A stretch of DNA of 64,000 bases from Enhydrobacter sp. (GTDB lineage: Bacteria; Pseudomonadota; Alphaproteobacteria; Reyranellales; Reyranellaceae), in the NCBI GenBank assembly GCA_025808875.1, contig CP075528.1:1796473-1860472 (forward strand), read 5' to 3'. The notes under the pieces are model-generated. The model worked only from the letters and a program-made list of their open reading frames with translations, was not told where the DNA came from and ran no database searches. This document shows positions 9,057 through 18,017 of this stretch, in pieces. The position numbers and the translations under genes were made by a program. Position 1 is the first letter of the stretch, and the number at the start of each line of letters is the position of its first letter.

Positions 9057-9786
9057 GCGCGTCGCCCTCGTCACCGGCTCGACCTCGGGCATCGGGGCCG
9101 CGACGGCGCGTCGCCTCGCGCGCGATGGCTATCGCGTGGCCTTGCATGGACGGCGTCCCGAATCGGAGGTGAAGGCGTTGCTCGGCGAATTGAATGGCGC
9201 GACCTATCATCCGGTCGATCTCGGCGCTGTCGAGCGCGTCGGCACGCTGGTTGAGCAGGTGCTCGCGTGCCATGGTCGGCTCGACGTGCTGGTCAACAAC
9301 GCTGGCGAGGCGGCACGCTTCCCGCACGCCGATCTCAAGGCCGCGACGCCGATGGTCTGGCATCGCATGATGGACGTCAACCTCGTCTCGCCCTTCATGC
9401 TGATCGCCGCCGCTGAGGAGGCCTTGCGCCGGTCAGCGGCGGCGGGCCGACCGGCCTGCGTCGTCAATATCGGCAGCCATGCCGGCGAGCGGCCCAAGGG
9501 CTCGTCGATCCCCTACGCCGCTGCGAAGGCGGGTTTGCATCATACGACGCGCCTGCTGGCGCACGTGCTCGGACCCGACATCCGGGTCAATTGCGTCGCG
9601 CCGGGACTGGTCGATACGCCGATGGCCATCGGTTACGACACCGCCTTCGAGCTCTGGAACACGAGATCGCCGATGCGCCGGCCTGCGAAACCCGAGGACA
9701 TCGCCGATCTTGTGGCAGCGCTGTGCGCCAGCGACTACGTTACCGGCGAGATCGTGATCGCCGACGGGGGACTCAACCTCACCTGA
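9049..9786 (+). CDS. SDR-family NAD(P)-dependent oxidoreductase
   Basis: The 245-residue classical SDR begins with GTG inside the end of the preceding hydrolase gene. It has TGSTSGIG (about residues 9-16), NNAGEA, the catalytic Ser in NIGSHAGE, YAAAK, and the ending GEIVIADGGLNLT. The arrangement resembles FabG-like reductases, but substrate-loop residues are not diagnostic. It is probably co-translated with the hydrolase, given the 8-base overlap. Substrate is unknown. Confidence 0.9.
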   Translation: MSERVALVTGSTSGIGAATARRLARDGYRVALHGRRPESEVKALLGELNGATYHPVDLGAVERVGTLVEQVLACHGRLDVLVNNAGEAARFPHADLKAATPMVWHRMMDVNLVSPFMLIAAAEEALRRSAAAGRPACVVNIGSHAGERPKGSSIPYAAAKAGLHHTTRLLAHVLGPDIRVNCVAPGLVDTPMAIGYDTAFELWNTRSPMRRPAKPEDIADLVAALCASDYVTGEIVIADGGLNLT

Positions 9787-9813
9787 GGCCAAGACGACAG
9801 ACGGAGGATGGCC

Positions 9814-10641
9814 ATGAACGTGCAGACCCTGCGACCTGGCTACAAGGTGGCGCCGTGGAGCCCACCCGAGAAGATCGACGGCAAGATGCTGGCCGAGGCG
9901 AGTGTGAAGCTGATCGACCTGCTGCGCATCCGCACCCAGCCGATTGGCATGAAACTGTTCGAGAGCCCGGCCGACATGGAGAAGATCCAGGGCGTACGCA
10001 AGCCGACCGAGGGCTTCAAGTTCACCATGTGCCAGATGGTGACGCAGTCGCGCTGGTATGGCTTCACGCTCGGCATCACGGTCGACAACACGCGCGGCGG
10101 CAATTGCGGCGGCGTGGTCGGCCTCAACCATCCGGGCGAGGGCTTCCTGTCGGGCGACCACATGAACGGCGTGTGGTTCGGCAACAAGGAGGCGTCGGCG
10201 GCGCACCAGGCGCAGATGCCGCGCGTGCCGGATGGCACGTACAACGGACTGGTCGTGTCGCCGCTGCGCAGTGCGCGGCTCGATCCTCCCGACATCTGCC
10301 TGTTCTACGGCACGCCCGGCCAGATGATCTATTTCATCAACGGCCTGCAGTTCCATCGCTACCGCCGCTACGACTTCACCGTGACCGGCGAGAGCGCCTG
10401 CGCCGATTCGTGGGGCAGGGCGCTCGCCACGCGCCAAACCTCGCTGTCGCTGCCGTGCTACGCCGAGCGGCGCTATGGCGGCGTGGCCGACGACGAGTTG
10501 CTGATGGCCTGCCCGCCGGACGAGTTCCTGCGCGCCGTCGAGGGCATGGGCCATCTCGGCAAGAACGGCCTGCGCTATCCGTTTCCGCCCTACGGCGCCG
10601 CGATGGATCCCGCCTTCGGCATGGCCAAGAGCTACGGCTAG
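9814..10641 (+). CDS. DUF169 domain-containing protein
   Basis: The 275-residue protein matches the DUF169 family: LLRIRTQPIGMKLFES at the N-terminus, FTMCQMVTQSRWYG, NCGGVVGL, and the hydrophobic TPGQMIYFINGLQF. Several conserved cysteines (CQM, CGG, SACADS) could bind a metal or cofactor, but this is inference. A GGAGG site (9803-9807) is well spaced for the ATG at 9814; an ATG at 9808 would abut it. The family is widespread but has no established function. The next gene starts 3 bases after its stop. Confidence 0.87.
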   Translation: MNVQTLRPGYKVAPWSPPEKIDGKMLAEASVKLIDLLRIRTQPIGMKLFESPADMEKIQGVRKPTEGFKFTMCQMVTQSRWYGFTLGITVDNTRGGNCGGVVGLNHPGEGFLSGDHMNGVWFGNKEASAAHQAQMPRVPDGTYNGLVVSPLRSARLDPPDICLFYGTPGQMIYFINGLQFHRYRRYDFTVTGESACADSWGRALATRQTSLSLPCYAERRYGGVADDELLMACPPDEFLRAVEGMGHLGKNGLRYPFPPYGAAMDPAFGMAKSYG

Positions 10642-10644
10642 TCC

Positions 10645-11127
10645 GTGCTCTATGTCGTCGCCTGGCCTGTCTTGAGCGAGGCCGACGATACGGCGTTGCG
10701 GCGGCTGCGGACGCAGTACCATCCAGAGGAAGCGGAGCTGATCGGTCCGCATTTCACGGTGGGGTTTGGCGTGCCCGACGAGCACGAGGCGGCGCTGCGG
10801 GCGGCGCTGGCCGGCGTGACGCAACGGCCCTTCTGGTTCGTGCTCGACCGCATCGTGCGTGACGACAACCATCTGTTCGCCGAGCCGGCGGACGGCGGCG
10901 CGGAACTCACCGAGCTGTACGACCTGTTGAACCTGGCACCGTGGCCCGCGTCGTTCCGGCCGCACATCACGCTCGGCCTGTTCGCTCGGCCGGCCGAAGC
11001 CGAGCAGGTGGCGCGCATTGTCGAACGCCAACACCTGCCTATGCATGGCCGCGTCGAGGAGCTTGCCCTGCTGCGGCGCGACGGCGAGCGGCTGGACACT
11101 CTCGCCGTCCGGCGGCTGGACGGATGA
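10645..11127 (+). CDS. 2'-5' RNA ligase family (2H phosphoesterase) protein
   Basis: The 160-residue protein carries two HxT/S-type motifs of the 2H phosphoesterase fold, HFTV (about residue 36) and HITL (about 108), spaced as in LigT/ThpR and related cyclic phosphodiesterases. These histidines cleave or form 2',3'-cyclic phosphate bonds in the family. It starts with GTG three bases after the DUF169 stop and its end overlaps the next gene (ATGA at 11124-11127). Role in the cell is not known. Confidence 0.85.
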   Translation: MLYVVAWPVLSEADDTALRRLRTQYHPEEAELIGPHFTVGFGVPDEHEAALRAALAGVTQRPFWFVLDRIVRDDNHLFAEPADGGAELTELYDLLNLAPWPASFRPHITLGLFARPAEAEQVARIVERQHLPMHGRVEELALLRRDGERLDTLAVRRLDG

Positions 11128-12212
11128 TGCGGCCGTTTCTCGTGCTTGGAGTGGCGATCATCGCGCTGTTCGCCCTTGGCCAGCCGGTCGCCTGGGTGGA
11201 AGCCGCACTCGTCGTGTGGGACGTCGCGGCCGGCGGCCGGCCGACCTGGTGGCAGGAGGTGACTCCGGCGCCAACGATGGGCGAGAAGAAGTGGCCCGAT
11301 GGCGAGGGCGACCTCTACATGCCGGATGGCGACGTGAGGGCGGCGCTGGTGCTGGTTCCTGGCGCGGCGGTGCTGGGGCGCGACGAACCGCGGCTGCAGT
11401 CTCTGGCGCGCACGCTCGCGCGTGCAGGCTTCCTGGTCCTCGTGCCAGAGTTGCCGGAGGTTCGACGTCTCGCCCTGTCGCGGCTCGATGCCGAGCGAGT
11501 CGCGTCTGCAGTCCGCGAGCTGCGCAAGGGTTGGCCCGACTTGCCCATCGGTATCGCCGCCGTGTCCTATGCCGTCGCCCCGGCGATGATCGCCGCTCTC
11601 GAAACCCAGCCCGACTACGTGCTCGGCATAGGCGGCTACCGAGACGCGGAGGCGGCGATCCGCTTCGTCACGACGGGCGCCTTCCGGGTGATGGGCGACA
11701 GCCGCGAGCATCGCGTCGTGCCCGGCGCCTACGGGCGGTGGGCATTCCTGCTGGCCAATGCCGGGCGCCTCGACAGTCCAGCCGACGCGGTCCTGCTCGA
11801 GGAGATCGCCCGGCTGCGCTTCGGCAATCCGCGGGCCGACATCGGCCAGTTCGCACATGCGCTCGGCCCGCAGGGGCGGGCGGTGCTGGCGCTGATCGAG
11901 AACGACGACCCCGACGCCGTCGGCCGGCTGATCGAGGCCCTGCCGGTGAAGGTGAAGCGCGAAATCGATGGTCTCAACCTCGCCCTCTACGACCTGTCGA
12001 AGCTCGCGGGCCGCCTCATCCTGGTGCACGGCAAGGGTGACCGGCTGGTGCCCTATAGCGAGAGCCAGGCGCTCGCCGCTGCCGTTCCCAACGCCGAAGT
12101 GTCGCTATTCCTGGTCGATGGTCTCGGCCATGTCGACTTCAACGCCGTCACCGTCGCCAACGGCTGGACGATGTGGCGCGCTGCGCTCGCACTGCTCGAC
12201 GAGCGGCGATAG
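11124..12212 (+). CDS. Alpha/beta hydrolase-like protein, membrane-anchored
   Basis: The 362-residue product starts with a hydrophobic helix (about residues 5-27) that acts as an uncleaved anchor or signal. The rest follows the alpha/beta hydrolase plan, ending with LVHGKGDRLVPYSES and GLGHVDF, which supply the usual Asp and His. The expected nucleophile elbow GxSxG is replaced by AVSYAV (about residues 147-152), so activity is uncertain. Start is one of two adjacent ATGs (11124 or 11127). Its stop codon directly abuts the stop codon of the convergent sppA gene. Confidence 0.75.
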   Translation: MMRPFLVLGVAIIALFALGQPVAWVEAALVVWDVAAGGRPTWWQEVTPAPTMGEKKWPDGEGDLYMPDGDVRAALVLVPGAAVLGRDEPRLQSLARTLARAGFLVLVPELPEVRRLALSRLDAERVASAVRELRKGWPDLPIGIAAVSYAVAPAMIAALETQPDYVLGIGGYRDAEAAIRFVTTGAFRVMGDSREHRVVPGAYGRWAFLLANAGRLDSPADAVLLEEIARLRFGNPRADIGQFAHALGPQGRAVLALIENDDPDAVGRLIEALPVKVKREIDGLNLALYDLSKLAGRLILVHGKGDRLVPYSESQALAAAVPNAEVSLFLVDGLGHVDFNAVTVANGWTMWRAALALLDERR

Positions 12213-13958
12213 TCAGCGCCAGAGCGGCGGCAGCGGCGGCAGGCGCACGTCGCCCGGATGGGTCGGAACGCCGAGCCGCGCCAGCGCCTCGCGCATCTCG
12301 GGCGGCATGCGAAGCTCCGTCCGCGTCGACACCATGCCGAGCAGGCGATCGGCCAGCCGTTCCCAGCGGTTGCTTTCGGCGGGATAGCGGCGCAGCTGGA
12401 CCGGCTTGACCTCGTCGATGCCGGCCTTGGCCTTGGCGATCGCGACCGCGAGCGGCAGGCCGCCGAGTTCGTCGACCAGGCCGGCGCGCTTGGCGTCGAT
12501 GCCGCTGAAGACGCGGCCGCGGGCGGCGGCGTCGAGGCGCGCGCCGTCGAGGCCGCGCGCCTCGCCGACCTGGCGCGTGAAGTCGGCGTAGATGCGGTCG
12601 AGCTCGCGGTCGATCGCCGCCTTCTGCGCCGGCGTCGGCGGGCGGAATACCGACAGCATGCCGGCATTGGCGCCGGCGCTCACCTTCTCCGCCTGGATGC
12701 CGAGCGAACGCAGCAGCTCGGCCGCCACCGGCCACATGGTGAAGACGCCGATCGAGCCGGTGATGGTGGTCGGCTGGGCGACGATGGCGTCGGCGCGCAC
12801 CGACGCCAGGTAGCCGCCGGAGGCCGCGATGTCGCCCATCGAGACCACGATCGGCTTGCCGGTCGAGCGGGCGCGCGCGACGGCCTCGGCGATGGCGTCG
12901 GCGGCGGGATAGGTGCCGCCGGGCGAGTCGACGCGCAGCACGATGGCGCGCACGTCGGACGCGCGCGACGCCTCGTCGAGCGCATCGACGACCTTGTCGG
13001 CGGTGGCGAGCGATTCGTCGCCCAGCGGGTCGCTCTCGCCTGATCCCGACACGATGGCGCCGCTGGCCCGCACCAGGGCGATCACCTCGCCCGACGGCCG
13101 CGGCCGCGCGTCGTCTGCGGCGTAGTCCTCCAGGCGCACCGGATCGCGCCGGTCGCCGGCCCTCCTGCGGACCTCGGCGAGGGCGTCGGCGCGGTAGCCG
13201 AGCTTGTCGACGAGGCGTTCCGCGAGCGCGCGCCGGGAGTCGTAAGGCACGCCGTCGATCAGGCCGCGCAGCCACTCGGCCGGAATCTCGCGCTCCCGGG
13301 CCACCTGATCGATGAACTGGCCGTAGAGGCTGTCGAGCAGCTGCTGCAGGTTCTCGCGCGCCGGACGGCTGAAGCCCGCCTCGGTGAACATCTCGGGGGC
13401 GCTCTTGTATTCGTAGCGCTTGCCGCCCTCGACCTGCACGCCCAGCCGATCGAGCGCACCCTTGAGGAACGGGGCCTCCACGGCGATGCCGGCGACGCTG
13501 AAACCGCCGCTCGGCTGCAGCCAGATCTGTTCGAGCGACGCGGCGAGGTAATAGTCAGCGAAATGGCTGGCGTCGCCGCCTAGCGACTCGGCGAAGCCGA
13601 CGGCGAACTTGCCCTTGCCGCGAAAGCGCGTGATCGCCTGGCGTAGCTCTTGCACGCGCGCGAGGCCGGCGTCGCTGTCGCCGATCTCGACGAACAGGCC
13701 GGCGACGCGCGGGTCGTCGGCGGCCCGGTCGAGCAAGTCGATCGTGTCAGCGATGTCGAGCGACGGCTGCAGCAGGCCGAGCCAGCCCGCCGAGCCCGCC
13801 TCGGGCGGCAGCTTACGCAGGTCGAGCGACAGGACGATCGGCGAGGGCAGGGTCTTGGCGCCGAACGGCCCCGACACCGCGAAATAGACCGCTGCGCCGA
13901 CGAGGGCGAGCGCGAGGAAGCCGATGGTCGCAAGCAGGCCGACGATGAACCGCCACAT
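12213..13958 (-). CDS. sppA: Signal peptide peptidase SppA, 67 kDa tandem type
   Basis: The 581-residue membrane-anchored serine protease has one N-terminal transmembrane helix (about residues 4-28) and two tandem S49 domains. The Lys general base is seen in the first domain (Lys185 in YEYKSAPEMF) and the Ser nucleophile in the second (Ser380 in GDIAASGGY), the Ser-Lys dyad arrangement of the E. coli 67-kDa enzyme. It degrades cleaved signal peptides in the inner membrane. The start at 13958 is chosen because it places the membrane helix first; the long open frame upstream is not homologous. It is the last gene of the fabI-aroC-PH-sppA run. Confidence 0.93.
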   Translation of the reverse strand: MWRFIVGLLATIGFLALALVGAAVYFAVSGPFGAKTLPSPIVLSLDLRKLPPEAGSAGWLGLLQPSLDIADTIDLLDRAADDPRVAGLFVEIGDSDAGLARVQELRQAITRFRGKGKFAVGFAESLGGDASHFADYYLAASLEQIWLQPSGGFSVAGIAVEAPFLKGALDRLGVQVEGGKRYEYKSAPEMFTEAGFSRPARENLQQLLDSLYGQFIDQVAREREIPAEWLRGLIDGVPYDSRRALAERLVDKLGYRADALAEVRRRAGDRRDPVRLEDYAADDARPRPSGEVIALVRASGAIVSGSGESDPLGDESLATADKVVDALDEASRASDVRAIVLRVDSPGGTYPAADAIAEAVARARSTGKPIVVSMGDIAASGGYLASVRADAIVAQPTTITGSIGVFTMWPVAAELLRSLGIQAEKVSAGANAGMLSVFRPPTPAQKAAIDRELDRIYADFTRQVGEARGLDGARLDAAARGRVFSGIDAKRAGLVDELGGLPLAVAIAKAKAGIDEVKPVQLRRYPAESNRWERLADRLLGMVSTRTELRMPPEMREALARLGVPTHPGDVRLPPLPPLWR

Positions 13959-13972
13959 GGCAGCGCTCCGCG

Positions 13973-14518
13973 CTAGGATTTCACGAGATTGGGGCGAAAG
14001 ACGCGAACCGCCTCGAGCATCTCGGAGGCCGAGCTGTCGAGGGTGACGTCGCGCATCTGCACGCCGGTCGGCGCGCCGCGTACCGGGCGCATGGGGTCCT
14101 CGAAGTTCCACATCGCCAGCCTCAGGTCGGCGGCGACGTAGGCATCGGGCTCTATGCCGAACTGGAACAGGCGCTGCAGGCCGATGCGCCGCGTGCGCAC
14201 CCACTGCACGTCCTGCCAGGCGATGGTGCGGTCGCGGCCGAAGCCGAGCGTGATGCCACGCCGGTCGATCACGAGCTGCGGCCGCCGGTCGAGCGCGCGC
14301 CGCAGGCCCATCGCGACGTAGTAGATCATGGCTGCGCCCAGCATGAACAGGAGGACGAAGCCGGGATCGTTCAGCGAGAGGCGCGGCATGTTCTGCAGAT
14401 CGCTGAAGACATGGGCCAGCCCGAGGCCCAGCATGATCACCGCCACCGCAGCGATGCTGAGATTGTGCAGGCGGCTGAAGCGAACCTCGAAGGGGCGGTC
14501 GGGCGTCTTCCTAGCCAC
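13973..14518 (-). CDS. Membrane protein with PH-like domain (STM3941-like), uncharacterised
   Basis: The 181-residue product has two hydrophobic segments near the N-terminus (about residues 20-40 and 53-75) followed by a domain with [13 protein letters not shown] and [10 protein letters not shown], a pattern of bacterial PH-like domains attached to two-helix membrane anchors. A GTG at 14518 is chosen; it overlaps the aroC stop by 8 bases, and upstream residues are non-homologous aroC shadow. It sits between aroC and sppA with short gaps, so it is co-transcribed. Function is not known; the STM3941-like label is a guess from layout. Confidence 0.65.
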   Translation of the reverse strand: MARKTPDRPFEVRFSRLHNLSIAAVAVIMLGLGLAHVFSDLQNMPRLSLNDPGFVLLFMLGAAMIYYVAMGLRRALDRRPQLVIDRRGITLGFGRDRTIAWQDVQWVRTRRIGLQRLFQFGIEPDAYVAADLRLAMWNFEDPMRPVRGAPTGVQMRDVTLDSSASEMLEAVRVFRPNLVKS

Positions 14519-15581
14519 ACTGCGCCCGATGACGGAGGAGGTGGTCGGCCAGCACGCAGGCCACCATCGCCTCGGCGACCGGCGTGGCGCGGATGCCGAC
14601 GCAGGGATCGTGGCGGCCCTTGGTGCGCAATTCGACCTCCTTGCCGAAGCGATCGACGCTGCGCACCGGTGACAGGATCGAGCTGGTCGGCTTGACCACG
14701 AGTCGGCAGACGATGTCCTGCCCCGTCGAGATGCCGCCCAAGATGCCGCCGGCATGGTTGCTGAGGAAGACCGGCGCGCCGTCCTGCATGCGCATCTCGT
14801 CGGCATTCTCCTCGCCGCTCATGGCCGCGGTGGCGAAGCCGTCGCCGATCTCGACGCCCTTCACGGCGTTGATGCTCATCAGCGCCTTGGCGAGGTCGGC
14901 GTCGAGCTTGTCGTAGACCGGATCGCCGAGGCCGACTGGCACGCCCGAGGCCACGACCTCGATGACCGCGCCGCACGAGCTGCCGCGCTTGCGCACCTCG
15001 TCGAGATAGCCCTCCCAGCCCTGCGCTGCCTGGCGGTCGGGGCACCAGAAGGGATTGTCGCCGGTGGCGTCCCAATCCCACCTGGCGCGATCGATCCTCT
15101 GGCTGCCGAGCTGGACCACAGCACCGCGGATAGCGACCCGCTCGCCCAGCACCTTGCGGGCGATGGCGCCGGCGGCGACCCTCACCGCCGTCTCCCGCGC
15201 CGATTGCCGGCCGCCACCGCGATAGTCGCGCACGCCGTACTTCTTGAAGTAGGTGTAGTCGGCATGGGACGGGCGGAAGCGGTCCTTGATTTCCGAATAG
15301 TCGCGGCTGCGCTGGTCGACATTGTCGATGTGCAGAGCAATCGGCGTGCCCGTCGTCATGCCCTCGAACACGCCGGACAGGATCCTCACCGTGTCGGGTT
15401 CCTGGCGCTGGGTAACGAAACGCGATTGGCCGGGGCGGCGCTTTTCCATCCACACTTGGATGTCGGTCTCGGCGAGCGGGATGCGTGGCGGCGTACCGTC
15501 GACCACGCAGCCGATCGCCGGGCCGTGGCTTTCGCCCCAGCTCGTGAAACGGAAAAGTGTGCCGAAGCTGCTGCCGGCCAT
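14511..15581 (-). CDS. aroC: Chorismate synthase
   Basis: The 356-residue enzyme shows the three chorismate synthase signatures: [14 protein letters not shown] near the N-terminus, the [14 protein letters not shown]...[14 protein letters not shown] block (about residues 104-132), and [17 protein letters not shown] near the C-terminus. It converts 5-enolpyruvylshikimate 3-phosphate to chorismate using reduced FMN, the last step of the shikimate pathway. It lies 10 bases downstream of fabI and overlaps the PH-like gene. Confidence 0.97.
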   Translation of the reverse strand: MAGSSFGTLFRFTSWGESHGPAIGCVVDGTPPRIPLAETDIQVWMEKRRPGQSRFVTQRQEPDTVRILSGVFEGMTTGTPIALHIDNVDQRSRDYSEIKDRFRPSHADYTYFKKYGVRDYRGGGRQSARETAVRVAAGAIARKVLGERVAIRGAVVQLGSQRIDRARWDWDATGDNPFWCPDRQAAQGWEGYLDEVRKRGSSCGAVIEVVASGVPVGLGDPVYDKLDADLAKALMSINAVKGVEIGDGFATAAMSGEENADEMRMQDGAPVFLSNHAGGILGGISTGQDIVCRLVVKPTSSILSPVRSVDRFGKEVELRTKGRHDPCVGIRATPVAEAMVACVLADHLLRHRAQCG

Positions 15582-15591
15582 GGCCGGCTCC

Positions 15592-16428
15592 CTAGTCGAT
15601 GTCGAATTTGCCGAGCAGCTCCGAGAGCTGCCTGGCGGACTTGGTCTTGATCATGCCGACGACGTGATAGCCGGCGTCGACATGCATGACCTCGCCGGTG
15701 ACGCCGCTGCCGAGATCCGACAGCAGGTAGAGGCCGGCGTTGCCGACCTCTTCGGTGGAGACGTTGCGCTTGAGCGGCGCGTTGAGCTCGTTCCACTTCA
15801 GGATATAGTTGAAGTCGCCGATGCCCGACGCGGCCAGGGTCTTGATCGGCCCGGCCGAGATGGCGTTGACCCGGATGTTGTCGTCACCGAGGTCGGCCGC
15901 GAGATAGCGCACGCTCGCCTCCAGCGCAGCTTTGGCGACGCCCATGACGTTGTAGTGCGGCATGACGCGCTCGGCGCCGTAGTAGGTGAGCGTCAGCAGG
16001 CTGCCGCCGTTCTTCATCAGCGGCACGGCGCGCTGCGCCACTGCCGTGAAGGAGTAACAGCTGACGTTCATCGTCAGGGCGAAATTGTCAGGCGTGGTGT
16101 CGAGGTAGCGGCCCTTGAGCTGGTCCTTGTCGGAGAAGGCGATGGCATGCACCAGGAAGTCGAGGCCGCCCCAGCGCCTTCCAAGCTCGACAAAGGTCGC
16201 GTCGATGCTCGCGGCATCGGTCACGTCGCAGGGCAGGACGATGTCGCAGCCGATCTCCTGGGCCAGCGGCCGCACGCGTTTCTCCAGTGCCTCACCCTGA
16301 AAGGTGAAGGCGAGTTCGGCGCCATGGTCGTGGCAGGCCTTGGCGATCCCCCAGGCGATCGAACGGTGGTTGGCGACGCCCATCACCAAGCCTTTTTTTC
16401 CGGCCATCAACTTTGCAGCAGCGGTCAT
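15592..16428 (-). CDS. fabI: Enoyl-[acyl-carrier-protein] reductase [NADH]
   Basis: The 278-residue protein is Fab[16 protein letters not shown] for NADH binding, VHAIAFSDK, and the catalytic Tyr/Lys pair in [22 protein letters not shown]. It performs the last reduction of the fatty-acid elongation cycle. Length and the ending GYHVVGM fit alphaproteobacterial FabI. It heads the minus-strand operon with aroC, and is divergent from pdxH with a 79-base spacer that must hold both promoters. Confidence 0.96.
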   Translation of the reverse strand: MTAAAKLMAGKKGLVMGVANHRSIAWGIAKACHDHGAELAFTFQGEALEKRVRPLAQEIGCDIVLPCDVTDAASIDATFVELGRRWGGLDFLVHAIAFSDKDQLKGRYLDTTPDNFALTMNVSCYSFTAVAQRAVPLMKNGGSLLTLTYYGAERVMPHYNVMGVAKAALEASVRYLAADLGDDNIRVNAISAGPIKTLAASGIGDFNYILKWNELNAPLKRNVSTEEVGNAGLYLLSDLGSGVTGEVMHVDAGYHVVGMIKTKSARQLSELLGKFDID

Positions 16429-16507
16429 GCGCCGTTCTTAGCGGGGCCGGGCCGGAGGGACAAGATGCCGGTGGTGGACGGCCTGACGGCCCTGCATATT
16501 GTGGATC

Positions 16508-17101
16508 ATGATACGCGCAAAAGACGACCCGCTGGCGCTTTTCGGCGAATGGTATGACGAGGCCCGGAAGAGCGAACCCGACGTGCCCGACGCCATGACC
16601 CTGGCCTCCGTGGGGTCGGACGGCACGCCCTCGGCGCGCATGGTGCTGCTCAAGGGCTACGACGCCGACGGATTCGTCTTCTACACCAACATCGAAAGCC
16701 GCAAGGGCCGGCAGCTCATGGACCATCCCAAGGCGGCGTTGCTGTTCCATTGGAAGTCGCTCAAGCGGCAGGTCCGGCTGGAAGGACCGGTCGCGCCGAC
16801 CACCGCGCAGGAGGCCGACGACTATTTCGCCACTCGCCAGCGCGGCAGCCAGATCGGCGCCTGGGCGTCCGACCAGTCGCGGCCGCTGGAGAGCCGTTTC
16901 GCACTCGAAAGGCGCGTCGCCGAGTTCACCGCCCGCTATGCCATTGGCAGGGTGCCGCGGCCGTCGCACTGGTTGGGCTTCCGCGTGCAGCCGACCCTGA
17001 TCGAGTTCTGGCAGGATGGCCTGTTCCGTCTGCACGATCGCCTCGAGTACCGGCGGGTTGGCCCCGGCGAACCGTGGTCGACGCGCACGCTCTATCCCTG
17101 A
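16508..17101 (+). CDS. pdxH: Pyridoxamine 5'-phosphate oxidase
   Basis: The 197-residue protein has the PNPOx blocks: [35 protein letters not shown], the FMN-binding [26 protein letters not shown], and the C-terminal [13 protein letters not shown] with RLYP-like ending (RTLYP). It oxidises pyridoxine or pyridoxamine 5'-phosphate to PLP using FMN and oxygen. The ATG at 16508 is preferred over a TTG three codons upstream; no strong ribosome site is visible. It is divergent from fabI and followed after 7 bases by a cation transporter gene. Confidence 0.95.
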   Translation: MIRAKDDPLALFGEWYDEARKSEPDVPDAMTLASVGSDGTPSARMVLLKGYDADGFVFYTNIESRKGRQLMDHPKAALLFHWKSLKRQVRLEGPVAPTTAQEADDYFATRQRGSQIGAWASDQSRPLESRFALERRVAEFTARYAIGRVPRPSHWLGFRVQPTLIEFWQDGLFRLHDRLEYRRVGPGEPWSTRTLYP

Positions 17102-17108
17102 GGCCGGC

Positions 17109-18017
17109 ATGAGCAACGATGCGGCACGGCTGATGCGGCTGGCCAGCGTGGCCTCGATGTCGGTCGCCGTCATCCTGATCGGCGCCAAGACGGCCGCATG
17201 GCTGGTCACCGAGTCGGTGAGCATGCTGTCCTCGCTGGTCGATTCGGGTCTCGATTTCGTCGCCTCGCTGGTGACCTTCATCGCCATCCGTCAGGCGTTG
17301 GTGCCGGCCGATGCCGACCATCGCTTCGGCCACGGCAAGGCGGAAGCGCTGGCTGGACTGGCGCAGGCCGGATTCATCGCCGCGTCCGGTAGCGGCCTGC
17401 TTCTCACGGTCGGCGACCGGCTGCTGCATCCGCACCGCATCCACCACGAGTTGGTGGGCGCGGCGGTGAGCGCGCTCGCCATCGTGCTGACGCTCGGCCT
17501 GGTCGCCTTCCAGAGCCATGTCGTGCGCCGGAGCGGCTCGATCGCCATCGGCGCCGACAGGGCGCACTATCTCACCGACGTCGTGAGCAACTTGGCCGTC
17601 GGCGCCGCGTTGGTCGTCTCCGGCCGCTTCGATCTCCCCGCGCTGGACGCCGGTGTGGCCGCCCTGGTCGCCCTCTATTTGCTGCATGGAGCGTGGCGGG
17701 TCGGGCGGGGTTCGCTCGACGTACTGATGGACCGAGAACTGCCCGACGCCGACCGCCTGCGGATCATCGACCTTTTGCACGCGCATCCGCAGGTGAGGGG
17801 CTTCCACGACCTGCGCACGCGCTCGTCGGGCCTGACGAAGTTCATCCAGCTCCACATCGAGCTCGACCCGGCACTGAGCTTCGTCGGCGCCCATGCGATC
17901 GGCGATTCGATCGAGGCCGAGATCGAAATGGCCTTCCCCGGCGCGGAGATCATTCTTCACGTCGATCCCCTCGGCGTCGACGAGCGCCGGACGCCTGACC
18001 CGGAGCGGGCGCCATGA
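17109..18017 (+). CDS. Cation diffusion facilitator (FieF/ZitB-like divalent metal exporter)
   Basis: The 302-residue protein has about six membrane helices then a cytosolic ferredoxin-like domain. The transport site residues of CDF proteins are present: Asp-x3-Asp in helix 2 (LVDSGLDF) and His-x3-Asp in helix 5 (HYLTDVVSN), the DD-HD set of Zn/Fe/Cd exporters, plus HRFGHGKAEALAGL. It would export divalent metal in exchange for protons. It is between pdxH (7-base gap) and the kinase fusion (4-base ATGA overlap), so it is in one operon. Metal specificity is not predictable beyond this. Confidence 0.92.
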   Translation: MSNDAARLMRLASVASMSVAVILIGAKTAAWLVTESVSMLSSLVDSGLDFVASLVTFIAIRQALVPADADHRFGHGKAEALAGLAQAGFIAASGSGLLLTVGDRLLHPHRIHHELVGAAVSALAIVLTLGLVAFQSHVVRRSGSIAIGADRAHYLTDVVSNLAVGAALVVSGRFDLPALDAGVAALVALYLLHGAWRVGRGSLDVLMDRELPDADRLRIIDLLHAHPQVRGFHDLRTRSSGLTKFIQLHIELDPALSFVGAHAIGDSIEAEIEMAFPGAEIILHVDPLGVDERRTPDPERAP

